Below, piece by piece: positions 36,801-42,990 of a DNA stretch of 64,000 bases (positions within the stretch are counted from its first letter, which is position 1; each line of letters opens with the position of its first letter). The notes beneath the pieces were generated by a model that was given only the letters and a program-made list of their open reading frames with translations, made no database searches and was not told the DNA's origin. Source of the DNA: Megachile rotundata. Its lineage: Eukaryota; Arthropoda; Insecta; Hymenoptera; Megachilidae. Made by a program: the position numbers and the translations under genes. The DNA is taken from contig NC_134993.1 in assembly GCF_050947335.1 (NCBI RefSeq), forward strand, positions 12,338,001-12,402,000, read 5' to 3'.

Positions 36801-39132
36801 TTCAAAATTATATTAAAATAAAATGGGTTAAAATCAAATTAAATTATATTTGAACTTATGTATCTCTCACAACATAATCTTCTTTCTGACAGCAAAGTGC
36901 AACTTAACATATTTTTCCTTAACAAAATATTCTCAATATTTATCCAATATTAATACTCCCAATATTTCTGTAAAATTATATTCAAAATTATATTAAAATA
37001 AAATGGATTAAAATTAAATTAAATTATATTTGAACTTACATATCTCTCTCAACTTTTCTCTCAAAACAAGTGTTACATAACCTAACACCTTTTACCTCAA
37101 AAATTTTCCATAATAGTCCGTTTCAATCCATTTCATCTTCCACCAATCTATTTGCTATTCATAAAAATATGCAAGGGATCAAATATTTATACACGAATCG
37201 ATTCTTCCTGTATTCCCTTTTTTCTCAACACCACGATATTATATTCACGCCATTGCCGCCGCCAAATGTCACAGTTCACATAGAGAGGGGAGTAGAATCG
37301 CGCGGTTGAAATCGAACGTAATTCAGCGAAATTAAACAGCTCTCGCAACCCTTCTTTGTCATCGGAGTTCGGCTCTTTTGTGTTCCACGCACGGCGGCGT
37401 GTCTTCGAGGGTGGAAACGGAATCTCGACACGCAAAATCGCCGTTTGATGTGAGCCACCTAAGCGTACGCGAAGTTTTTAATTGCCTTTTGAGCGACGAT
37501 CGATGCCCGCCGAAGGAGAAATCGTTTCCGACACAGTGCATCTCGCGTTATGGCCACAGCTCGATGAACTTTGTAAATAAGGGGTTGCACTCGCGGAACG
37601 CAGGGGAGGAAATTAACTGTCTATGGAGAAGTCGGTGAAGGTACTTATTTTGCGCGGAACTTTACCGAAGATATGATCATATATCGCAATAACAATTTTA
37701 TGAAACATTTCTGAAAATCAAAAAATTAATATTGAAAATTATAAACGATGTAAAAATTGCAAAATTCATAAACAATTTAAGTATGACAAAATTAATCTTG
37801 AAATTCATTAACGATCTAATAATCACGAAGTTCATAAAAAATATAAAAATCACAAAATTCATAAAAAAAATAAAAATCACAAAATTCATAAAAAATATAA
37901 AAATCACAAAATTCATAAAAAATATAAAAATCATAAAATTCATAAAAAATATAAAAATCACACAATTCATAAAAAATATAAAAATCACACAATTCATAAA
38001 AAATGTAAAAATCACAAAATTCATAAAAAATATAAGAATCACAAGATTTATAAAAAATATAAAAATTACAAAATTCATAAGACATATAATAATCACAAGA
38101 TTTGTACAAAATATAAAAATCACAAAATTCTCCAAGTCCCAAATTCCATAGACCCAAAATTCCCTAGAACAAAAATTCCCTATATCCATAAATCCTCAGA
38201 TCCAAAATTCCCAATTCTAAATTTCCTAGATCCAAAATTCTTCAAATTCCAAATTTCCCAAATCCAAAATTCCCCAGATCCACAATTCCCCAAATTTCCT
38301 ACTCCTCAGGTCCAAAATTCCTTAGAACAAAAATCCCTAGATCTGAAATTCCCCAAATCCAAAATTTCCCAAATTCCATATTTCCCCAATTCCCAATTAT
38401 TCAAATCCCAAATTCTCTAAATTCTAAATGCCGCAAATCCAAAATTTCCCAAATCCCAAATCCCCCATATCCAAAATTCCCCTAATTCGAAATTTCTCAG
38501 ACTCGAAACTCTTCGAATTCCAAATTTCCCAGATTCAAAATTTCCTAAATTCAAAAATTCCCCGGATTTAAAATCTCCCTAGTTCCAAAATTCCCTAGAC
38601 CAAAAATTCCCCAGATTCAAAATTCCCTAAATTCAAAAATTTCCCAATTTCCAAATTCCCTAGATTCAAAATCTCTCTAGTTCCAAAATTCCCTAGACCC
38701 AAAATTTCCCAGATGCAAAATTTATAAACAATCTAAAAATCCCCAATTAAAAATGTCCTACCTCCTATTCAGCGACTTCCTGATATCCACCACCTGCTGC
38801 TCGTCCTCATAAATATAGTTCCCCTTCAACCTCTTCCTGTAAGAGCTGCTACCTGGCGTCGTGTTCTTCCTCTTCGACTCGTACCCGCAAATCTGAGTGA
38901 AGTTCGACAGGTACTCCGCTTCCAGGACGAAGATAAAAGCCTTCAAGGACCTGCACGAGAGTCTGAGGAGCTGATGCGAGCAGTGCTCCTTCTGGAGCAG
39001 CTCCATGTAGCCTCCCGGAAGCCTGACAACCTTCAGAGTCTCGGAGTAGGATTTGTCGAAGACGTTGACGGTCGTGCAGCCGGTGATCGTCAGAAGCAGC
39101 AGAACGCTCAGGGTCGTTGCTCCTGGCGCCAT
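671..39132 (-). CDS. SUEL-lectin / CUB / sushi type I membrane protein, 8 coding exons
   Basis: The exons, in transcript order, are 38762-39132, 33960-34063, 31450-31626, 30224-30409, 28750-28932, 6324-6506, 1679-1763 and a last exon starting at 841 or 836. All internal introns are GT-AG and all junction phases agree. The protein of about 452 or 484 residues has a signal peptide (about 1-25), a cysteine pattern of the SUEL (rhamnose/galactose-binding lectin) family (about 49-156), a CUB domain (about 166-279), one sushi/CCP module (about 283-340), a Ser/Gly-rich linker, one transmembrane helix (about 403-425) ending QYRK, and a short cytoplasmic tail. Such domains bind carbohydrate or protein ligands outside the cell, so a cell-surface adhesion, synaptic or immune role is plausible but is inference. 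The intron between exons 5 and 6 is about 22 kb and is packed with minisatellites. I cannot name a specific orthologue. Confidence 0.78.
842..1678 (-). other. Last intron of the SUEL/CUB/CCP gene
   Basis: AT-rich intron. Between about 1260 and 1550 there are several short similar segments pairing GAATTGCAT/GAATTACATT with ATGGCG or GCGCCA cores. No credible exon was seen. Confidence 0.5.
1679..1763 (-). CDS. Exon 7: transmembrane helix
   Basis: The acceptor is CTTACAG and the donor AAAGAG|GTGAGT. The peptide VVLPTVLIALLFVGNAIIVY followed by IIFQYRK is one long hydrophobic helix ending in a basic stop-transfer patch, so the protein is predicted type I. The exon ends in phase 2. Confidence 0.8.
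1764..2835. other. Intron 6, non-repeat part
   Basis: AT-rich sequence without credible coding potential. A small moderately GC-rich patch (about 1790-1950) adjoins exon 7. Confidence 0.5.
2838..3576 (+). repeat. 16-bp G-rich minisatellite (GGGGAATTTGGAATCT type)
   Basis: More than 40 diverged units of about 16 bp in which GGGGAATTTGGA alternates with ATCTAGG/ATTTGG. The G-rich strand is plus. It lies in the intron between exons 6 and 7 of the minus-strand gene. Confidence 0.85.
3577..4420. other. Intron 6, between arrays
   Basis: AT-rich intron sequence with no repeat structure and no credible exon. Confidence 0.4.
4425..5251 (+). repeat. 9-bp minisatellite, unit TTCGATTAT / TTCGATTAC
   Basis: About 90 units of nine bases, mostly TTCGATTAT or TTCGATTAC, with scattered TTCGACTAT, TGCGATTAC and TACGATTAT variants. 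Because nine is a multiple of three, it keeps several frames open for over 600 bases (Ile-Ser-Ile and Leu-Arg-Leu-Phe-like polymers), which I regard as non-coding. Each unit holds one CpG and one ATTA core. Confidence 0.95.
5260..6310. other. Intron 6, AT-rich part next to exon 6
   Basis: Very AT-rich. One GTCCGCCATTTTTC motif occurs near 5918. No coding signal. Confidence 0.4.
6324..6506 (-). CDS. Exon 6: extracellular linker
   Basis: The acceptor is TGTCCACAG and the donor GTCGTAG|GTCAGT, phase 1 on both sides. The codon spanning exons 5 and 6 gives Ala. The encoded 61 residues are hydrophilic, rich in Ser, Gly and Asn, lack cysteine, and lead straight into the transmembrane exon. Their GC content exceeds that of the surrounding intron. 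Confidence 0.7.
6660..7425 (+). repeat. G-rich minisatellite (GGGAAATTAGGAA type)
   Basis: Units of about 16 bp such as GAATTTAGGAAGTGGG and AAATTAGGAAACTGAG, arranged in a longer superunit that includes GGGGGGATTTAGCTAGTGGG. It lies in the large intron just upstream (in transcript sense) of exon 6. Confidence 0.85.
7426..8015. other. Intron 5, between arrays
   Basis: Intron sequence with a slightly GC-richer patch (about 7690-7860); no exon or RNA gene recognised. Confidence 0.4.
8020..8955 (-). repeat. 16-bp minisatellite, CCCAAATTCCCCAAAT on plus
   Basis: Long tandem array of CCCAAATTCCCCAAAT with a CCCCAAAATT variant. The G-rich strand is minus, so the pre-mRNA of the host gene would be G-rich here. 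Repeat-derived frames made of FGEFGIWGIWDL-like units are by-products. Confidence 0.95.
8956..10070. other. Intron 5: GC-richer island then AT-rich sequence
   Basis: About 9000-9420 is clearly richer in CpG than its surroundings and carries ACGCCATTTT and GAAGATGGCAG motifs. The rest is AT-rich. No splice-bounded exon was found. Confidence 0.35.
10075..10830 (+). repeat. G-rich minisatellite, GGGACCTAGGGATTTT type
   Basis: Units of about 15-17 bp such as GGGACCTAGGGATTTT and GGGACTATAGAGTTTT. At about 10835 the pattern switches to C-rich sequence (CCCAAAATTC type) up to about 11080, so the two parts face each other as an imperfect inverted repeat. Confidence 0.85.
10838..11080 (-). repeat. 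C-rich inverted partner of the preceding array
   Basis: Loose repeats of CCCAAAATTCC / CCTTAAATCCCC type, opposite in orientation to 10075-10830. The switch point shows GAAAGTTTGGG opposite CCAACTTTC. Confidence 0.65.
11540..11850. repeat. 35-bp tandem repeat
   Basis: About eight copies of a 35-bp unit containing GAATTTTTATTTTTAACTTT and GTTAAATGCTTT. The first copies are shorter. Confidence 0.9.
11851..13430. other. Intron 5, AT-rich stretch
   Basis: Extremely AT-rich, with T-rich microsatellite-like sequence to about 12300. No coding or RNA feature recognised. Confidence 0.4.
13435..14290 (-). repeat. 16-bp minisatellite, CCCAAATTCCCCAAAT / CCCAATTTCCCCAAAT
   Basis: A second long C-on-plus array of the same 16-bp family, with AAATCCCAATTT and AACTCCCAACTT variants. 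Repeat polymer frames are open on both strands but have no gene-like ends. Confidence 0.95.
14291..15255. other. Intron 5: mixed, CpG-richer sequence
   Basis: Non-repeat sequence of moderate GC. No open frame has convincing codon use or splice sites. Confidence 0.35.
15256..15875 (+). repeat. Three diverged copies of a roughly 240-bp repeat
   Basis: Copies share the order CATGTCCTRTGGACCATA, a CAGTCGARCCAG-like core, GCTGACSCAG, then ATTGGTCAGAA followed by AATGGCGTCACACGTATTT or similar. TTGGTCAGAA starts at 15351, 15578 and 15831. Each copy carries an inverted CCAAT box. Origin unknown, perhaps an old mobile element. Confidence 0.75.
16200..16466 (+). repeat. 30-bp tandem repeat
   Basis: About nine near-identical copies with the halves TATCACCACTTGTTATAT and TGCAACGCTTTA. 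On the minus strand each unit reads as two related 15-mers (GATATAAAGCGTT and GCAATATAACAAG), resembling the 15-bp array at 62370-62580. Confidence 0.95.
16500..16720 (-). repeat. C-rich degenerate minisatellite
   Basis: A-rich units such as AAAATTCCAAAACTC and CCCCAAATACCC, with one segment of about 50 bp duplicated (16570-16680). Confidence 0.7.
16721..17535. other. Intron 5, non-repeat
   Basis: A 161-codon minus-strand frame (16881-17366) is open here but lacks recognisable motifs and splice sites. No supported gene. Confidence 0.35.
17540..17985. repeat. Palindromic AT tandem repeat, about 37-38 bp
   Basis: About twelve copies of AATTTAATTTATTAAATAAATT separated by short spacers (CAAGTTTGACTA or CAAATATTAACTAGT). 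Each unit is itself a near-palindrome. Confidence 0.85.
17990..21105. other. Intron 5, long non-repeat block
   Basis: Mostly AT-rich with two CpG-richer islands (about 19010-19330 and 20340-21090). GATGGCG/GATGGCTGACG motifs lie at about 19818 and 20659. Open frames of 80-110 codons are present but have no family features. Confidence 0.35.
21110..21790 (+). repeat. G-rich minisatellite, GATCTAGGGATTTTTAGG type
   Basis: About 40-bp superunits built from GGGATTTGGAGATCTAG and GGATTTTTAGGTTTAGG. G-rich strand is plus. Confidence 0.8.
21791..23635. other. Intron 5: AT-rich then CpG-rich island (22540-23450)
   Basis: The island has many CpGs and several overlapping open frames on the minus strand, none with domains. 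A possible signal-peptide mini-exon is at 22772-22821 (separate entry). Confidence 0.35.
22772..22821 (+). CDS. Possible signal-peptide mini-exon of a nested plus-strand gene
   Basis: ATG followed by 15 codons reads MKIRLSCVYISVVIVG, a typical signal-peptide profile, and runs into a consensus donor GGCAG|GTAAAT at 22822. Without splicing it stops two codons later. I could not find a matching downstream exon, so this is a weak candidate inside the CpG-rich island. Confidence 0.15.
23640..24185 (-). repeat. Higher-order C-rich repeat, about 165-180 bp
   Basis: Three copies of a block composed of TTCCCTAGATTCCCCAAAT units and ending with a less repetitive GGATGGATATAAGCTAGG-like segment (23797, about 23963, about 24143). 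Confidence 0.8.
24190..25865. other. Intron 5, mixed sequence
   Basis: CpG-richer patches at about 24540-24960 and 25300-25760. Near 25500-25540, CCCGGGAG and TTCCCGGGGC can pair in a hairpin. No exon recognised. Confidence 0.3.
25870..26260. repeat. Three direct repeats of about 165 bp carrying CGCCATTTT boxes
   Basis: Each copy holds a C(G/C)CGCC(A/G)TTTTCAATTT box (about 25900, 26062, 26235) followed by a shared AT-rich segment ending in ATAATTTTAATTAGAAACC-like sequence. Confidence 0.75.
26930..27445. repeat. About four diverged copies of a roughly 115-bp AT-rich repeat
   Basis: Recurring elements are AATAAAATATTCAA, TAATACCTCACTTCAGAAATTCA and a 3' A-rich part. The copies are diverged. 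Confidence 0.6.
27446..28745. other. Intron 5 next to exon 5
   Basis: CpG-richer island at about 27600-27920 with overlapping open frames on both strands; none accepted as an exon. Two AA/GATGGCGGATGTAAT motifs lie at 28272-28325. Confidence 0.35.
28750..28932 (-). CDS. Exon 5: complete sushi/CCP module
   Basis: The acceptor is CATTTCAG and the donor GCAAAG|GTACGT. One module fills one phase 1-1 exon, as is usual for CCP domains. The four cysteines occur as GCPD, FLCK, LQCK and PSCK, with NG after the first and the conserved K-W before the last (GKWNE). N-x-T/S sites are visible at NGS, NGT and NES. Confidence 0.88.
29225..29870 (-). repeat. C-rich minisatellite, about 32-bp superunit
   Basis: Units pair TTCCCTAGGTCCCACATTCT with CCAAATTCCAAA. 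Located between exons 5 and 4, opposite in orientation to 30550-31290. Confidence 0.85.
30224..30409 (-). CDS. Exon 4: C-terminal half of CUB domain
   Basis: The acceptor is TTTGTTTCAG and the donor ATCAAG|GTCAGA, phase 1 on both sides. It continues exon 3 with DGSCVDVVRV, a second conserved cysteine pair ending HCGT, and the final strand ARGFFLQYQ. The two SNSNVIT segments are encoded by a 17-bp direct repeat. Confidence 0.85.
30550..31290 (+). repeat. G-rich higher-order repeat (GATTTGGRTCTAGGGAATTT)
   Basis: Repeats of GAGATTTGGGTCTAGGGAAT plus linking segments such as GAGAGGAGGTA and GGTATTTGGAAATCTTGG, in the intron between exons 3 and 4. Confidence 0.8.
31450..31626 (-). CDS. Exon 3: N-terminal half of CUB domain
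   Basis: The acceptor is GTTTCAG and the donor CGGG|GTGAGT, with phase 1 on both sides. The peptide has the CUB hallmarks: a first cysteine (about residue 166), G-G-F-I-K-S-P-G-Y-P, Y-Y-P, C-G-W, then a hydrophobic strand ILLTFHDLDI. Confidence 0.85.
31800..32630 (+). repeat. 16-bp minisatellite GGGATTTGGGGAATTT (G on plus)
   Basis: About 50 units, many identical over long runs, the most homogeneous array in the window. G-tracts of 3-4 bases recur every 8 bases with 4-5-base spacers, matching the usual G-quadruplex pattern. Open frames spanning it are repeat artefacts. Confidence 0.97.
33345..33810. repeat. 79-80-bp tandem repeat of TTTTTCAA units
   Basis: The marker CAAGATCAAA recurs at 33451, 33530, 33610 and 33690. 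Subunits of about 20 bp alternate AATTTTTCAAGTTCAAAA with CATTTTTCAAATTGAAAA. Confidence 0.88.
33960..34063 (-). CDS. Exon 2: end of SUEL-like domain
   Basis: The acceptor is TGTTTAG and the donor ACCTG|GTAAGC. The 104 nt complete a phase-2 codon and leave phase 1. The peptide CSGQVHC...LRIKYACIP supplies the family's C-x-G-x-x-x-C motif and the terminal Y-x-C, closing the domain begun in exon 1. The two flanking introns carry opposite-orientation 16-bp arrays (31800-32630 and 34205-34830). Confidence 0.78.
34205..34830 (-). repeat. 16-bp minisatellite, C on plus
   Basis: Same family as 8020-8955 and 13435-14290, with a TTCCACCTTCTCCAATT variant. It lies in intron 1, inverted relative to 31800-32630 in intron 2. 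Confidence 0.93.
34831..36085. other. Intron 1: CpG-richer island then AT-rich sequence
   Basis: Island at about 34900-35260 with a TCCGCCATTA motif; the remainder is AT-rich. No exon recognised. Confidence 0.35.
36090..37060. repeat. About 180-bp tandem repeat, five copies
   Basis: A unit with CTTTCTGACAGCAAAGTGCA, TTTTTCCTTAACAAAATATT and CCAATATTAATACTCCCAAT. The last two copies are nearly identical (spacing 180 bp), earlier ones diverged. Confidence 0.9.
37061..37725. other. Intron 1, CpG-richer island (37240-37640)
   Basis: Several short overlapping frames on both strands without motifs; interpreted as non-coding. Confidence 0.35.
37730..38125. repeat. 27-bp tandem repeat
   Basis: Units of AAAAATCACAAAATTCAT plus AAAAAATAT. 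A multiple of three, so it keeps frames open on both strands. Confidence 0.92.
38130..38755 (-). repeat. Degenerate C-rich minisatellite next to exon 1
   Basis: Loose 15-16-bp units such as AAAATTCCCTAGATCC and AATTTCCCAAATCC, ending directly at the exon 1 donor. Confidence 0.8.
38762..39132 (-). CDS. Exon 1: signal peptide and first part of SUEL-like domain
   Basis: The ATG sits in a good context (ACCATGG). The first residues are hydrophobic (LSVLLLLTITG) and look like a cleavable signal peptide. Cysteines at residues 51, 60 and 82 and the segment LSC..LKAFIFVLEAEY fit the start of a SUEL lectin domain. NFT (about 78) and NTT (about 90) are possible N-glycosylation sites. The donor is GAG|GTAGGA, phase 2. 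An in-frame TAG is created immediately if the intron is not removed. Confidence 0.78.
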
Positions 39133-39350
39133 GGTCGTTGATCATCACAGAGGTCGAAGGAGGCTCGAGATGTCTTAAAATTAGATTCTCTCGAGGAGGT
39201 CAAGTGGACGTCGAATTTCCACGAGGCTCTGTTTCTTGTCCTGGAGAGAACCGCTTGAATGTGCTCTTCGTGGAACGGATCCTGCACTCTGTTCTTTGTC
39301 CTATGACTCTGTGGGATACGGCTTGGGTTATACGAGATATATGGATACTA

Positions 39351-39686
39351 CAGGGTGGCCCACAACTGTAGGTCACAATGTAAGACACATCTCTGAAATG
39401 AGGGGAGTTGATTCCGAATGAGATTTCCCTTTGCAGAAATGGGGTTTGAAGCTTCGTTTTTGAATTATTAAGGAAAAACGCGGACCAGGGCGCGAGGATG
39501 CGCACGCAGCCGCTAGGCTCGAAGCTGTCGCTCCCGCGTCTGCGCGCGTAATCCTCGCGCTCTGATTGGTCCGTGTTTTTCCTTAATAATTCAAAAACGA
39601 AGCTTCGAACCCCATTTTTGCGAAGGGAAATCTTATTCGGATTCAGCTCCCCCTCATTTCAGGGACACTAGTTGTGAGGCACCCTG
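39351..39686. mobile_element. MITE with CAGGGTG ends and TA target duplication (mariner/Tc1-like)
   Basis: The left end CAGGGTGGCCCACAACTG and the right end read inward from 39686, CAGGGTGCCTCACAACTA, are inverted. The inversion continues inwards through CTGAAATGAGG, the GAAGCTTCGTTTTTGAA region (39450 versus 39602) and ACGCGGACCA/TGGTCCGTG, around a GC-rich loop. TA lies on both sides (39349-39350, 39687-39688). The TA duplication and lack of coding capacity fit a Tc1/mariner-derived MITE; the family assignment is inference. It sits about 220 bases upstream of the start codon of the minus-strand gene. Confidence 0.85.
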
Positions 39687-39769
39687 TATACGTTTTACTG
39701 TAACATATACAACGTTCGTCGAACCGTATCTGATGTTCCACCCCTGTGCGCCACAATTATGTCAGCTAT

Positions 39770-39809
39770 CCCCCATTTCAGGGACCTACACTAGTTGTGA
39801 GACACCCTG
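39770..39809. mobile_element. Solo right end of the same MITE family
   Basis: CCCCCATTTCAGGGACC, ACTAGTTGTGAGACACCCTG and a following TA repeat the right end of the neighbouring MITE; no left end is visible. Confidence 0.65.
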
Positions 39810-39811
39810 TA

Positions 39812-40139
39812 TTTGACCACTATAAATTTGTTACGTTTTTAAAATTAAAGGTACAAATATAATTTATTGGGTACTGACTACTACTGTATATTGTTAAGAC
39901 ATTAGTATATAGTACGTGCATTGTACTTAATGTGATTTGGTCAAAGCTTGTGGCGTTCAAGGATAGGTTAAGTTAGGTTCCTGCCATTTTAAGTGTCGGC
40001 CATTTTGTTTTGCTTTTCACGTGACTGCTACTGAATTCTGTACTATGGACATTTATTAAATAAGATAAATGTCGTTGTTTATGATGGTTATGAATAATTT
40101 GTGGAACTGAAAGTGAAGTTGACAATACAACCTGTGGCA
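39812..40139. other. Intergenic spacer
   Basis: AT-rich with two close GCCATTTT motifs (about 39986 and 40005). Nothing else recognised. Confidence 0.35.
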
Positions 40140-40560
40140 TATTGAAATTTTAAAATGTAAAAATAATAAAATGTTGAAAGATTAATATATTGAAATTTTT
40201 AAATGTTAAAATAATAAAATGTTGACGAATTAAAATATTGAAATGTTAAAATATGAAATTATAAAATTATAAAAATATAAAAATATAAAAATGTAAAAAT
40301 GTAAAAATGTAAAAATATGAAAATATAAAAATATAAAAATTTAAAAATGTAAAAATGTAAAAATGTAAAAATATAAAAATATAAAAATATAAAAATTTAA
40401 AAATTTTAAAATGTAAAAATATAAAAATGTAACAATCTAAAAATGTAAAATCCCAAAAATCTAAAAGTCCAAAAATATGAAAACATAAAAATACAAAAAT
40501 TTGGTAAGATTGAAAAATTGAAAGACTGCAATATTGAAATACTAAAATATTAAAATATTA
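40140..40560. repeat. 8-9-bp A-rich minisatellite (TGTAAAAA / TATAAAAA)
   Basis: Dense run of ATGTAAAA / ATATAAAA units with longer TTGAAATATTAAAAT-like flanks. Confidence 0.85.
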
Positions 40561-41465
40561 AAATACTACACTCCAACCCTAATTAAAAGAGTGTCATAAA
40601 GACTATCCTACCCTTCACCACAAATTATTCACCCCTCAACCTATTCCCCCTCTCCAAAATCTGCAAAAATTAACCCTAAAATCCACAAAGCCCAAACCTG
40701 AAAAACTATGTCACCTTTCCAAATACCCTTCCACCCTTAAACCCCAAAAATACTAACTTCCTCCAAAACTTACAGCTCCGTGCTCCTTTCTCGAAGTCCT
40801 TCACTCCACTATGCCGTTCCTCAAGTATCACAGGTCTCTATAATCTCCGAGACGATTATTTATCGATGAGAATCACAGCTCTCTTTATTTTCGGCCCGTG
40901 TTCCCAGCATCTTCGGGTTTGTTGCTACAATGAAGAGGCCCTGGTGCGCGATTAATCGGCCACGGCCAACCTCCAGCCTCCAAGATGAACACTCCTCAAG
41001 GACGTGGCTTAGAAATAGTAACGCTCTTCGGTTCTCTTGCTCTTTCACATTTCACTTATTCGAAGTATCGAAACATTAACCTCCAACTTAATTTTTTTTA
41101 GACATTCTTCTTCTATTTCGGTACTTTCCCAAACTTTCCGTGGACTCGCTGGAAGACAACGATAAAAATACGCGAGGAGCGTATTCGCACCCCGTGCCTC
41201 GACGGAAAAATCTGTTCGAAGGCACAAATTGATCCAGTTTGTTTAATCCAATTCCCTCGGACGCGGTCGACCATTCGACGTCGCTTCTCCGCGATTCTCG
41301 CATTTTAAACGAGCATTCCTCGATCATCTCGAAGTGCGCGCCATCGATCTTTCGAATTGCTTTTTCCCGCCAAAATGTTTCGGTCACATTTCTTGCTTTA
41401 ATTATTCCATTAACTGATGCAGTGTTCACTGTTCAAATATTTCTGGGTTTTTTGTTTGGTTTAAT
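40561..41465. other. Intergenic: A/C-rich then CpG-richer island (40760-41420)
   Basis: No open frame with protein-like features. Possible upstream regulatory DNA or untranslated exon of the minus-strand gene (inference). Confidence 0.3.
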
Positions 41466-41474
41466 TCTTGATTA

Positions 41475-42990
41475 GTTGTGACGCACTGGTGACGCACTGA
41501 TGACGCACTAGTGACGCAAAGGACGAATGTAACAAAAATAGTTTTTATTCAAGGTTTCTAAGGCTTTTTGTTTAGTTTGATTTTTCGTTCTTCATGACGC
41601 ACTCTTGACGCACTGATGACGCACTCTTGACGCACTGGTGACGCACTGGTGACGCACAGTAGAAACGTAACGAAAATAATTTGTAATAATGGCCTCTAAA
41701 GTTATAGTATAACCATTTCAAGGTTTTTTATTTAGTTTGACTCTTGCTTCTACATGACGCACTTGTGACGCACTCGCGACGCACAGATGACGCACAGTAC
41801 AAACGTAATAAAAATAGTTTATATTGAAGGTTTCTAAAGTCATAGTATAACCATTTCAAGGTTTTTTATTTAGTTTGACTCTTGCTTCTACATGACGCAC
41901 TCGTGACGCACTCCTGACGCACTGATGACGCACAGTACAAACGTAATAAAAATAGTTTATATTGAAGGTTTCTAAAGTCATAATATAACCATTTCAAGGT
42001 TTTTTATTTAGTTTGAGTCTTGGTTCCACATGACGCACTCGTGACGCACTCCTGACGCACTGATGACGCACAGTACGAACGTAATAAAAATAGTTCGTAT
42101 TAAGGATGTCTAAGTTCATAATACAACCATTTCAAGGTTTTTTTATTTGGTTTGACTTCAGGTTCCTTGTGACGCACTCGTGACGCACAGTGCAAATGTA
42201 ACGAAAATAAATTATATTTATTTTACGATTAAGTTTTGAGTTCGGCACGAGTTTTAGTTTGTATTAAATTTCTAATGTAGCCATTGAAAGCTTTTTTTTA
42301 TTTAATTTGACTCTTGATTCCTTGTGACGCACCCGTGACGCACAGTACAAAAGTAACAAAAATAAATTATATTCGTTTCACGTTCGAGTTTTGAGTTCGA
42401 CAGGAGTTGTAGTTTGTATTAAACTGACAATATAACCGTTGCAAGGTTTTTTTTATTTTAATTTAAGTCTTGGTTCCTTGTGACGCAATCATGACGCACA
42501 TCGTAAGCGTAACTAAAATAAATCTTCGCTCCGTTATTAAGCATCGAGTTCGACACGAGTAGCAGTTTGCACAGTTAAAAATCTCTAAATTCGTAGTACA
42601 ACCATTTCAAGGTTTCTTGTTTGGTTTAATCCTTAATCTCTTGTGACGCACTCATGACGCACGTTACAAACGTAATAAAAATAATTCGTATTTGTCTCTC
42701 GAAGTTTTGAGGTTAATACCAGTTACAATTTGTATAAAATTCCTAACATTTGAAGCCTTGATTTCTCATGACGCACTCGTGACGCACATAAAAAATTTAA
42801 GAAAAATAAAAAGTAAATTATTTTTGCCTTACTAAGTTTTCAGTTCAGTAGTTGCAGTTTGTACAAAAATCATCCAATACAAAGTATGTCAAACACTTGA
42901 GGTTTTGTTATTTATTTGAACCCTTGATTCCTCGTGACGCACTCGTGACGCACATCACAAACGCAACAAAAATAAAAAGTAAATTACATT
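41475..42990. repeat. TGACGCAC-box repeat, about 11 diverged copies of 105-190 bp
   Basis: Each copy has one to five TGACGCAC boxes separated by 2-4 bases, followed by an AT-rich body (GTAATAAAAATAGTTTATAT, CCATTTCAAGGTTTTTTATT, TAGTTTGACTCTTG). Copies with fewer boxes lie at the right end. Confidence 0.92.

Noticed and set aside
41475..42990. TGACGCAC repeat considered as a CRISPR-like array
   Set aside because: Insect nuclear DNA; boxes are 8 bp with 2-4-base gaps and no unique spacers of constant length.
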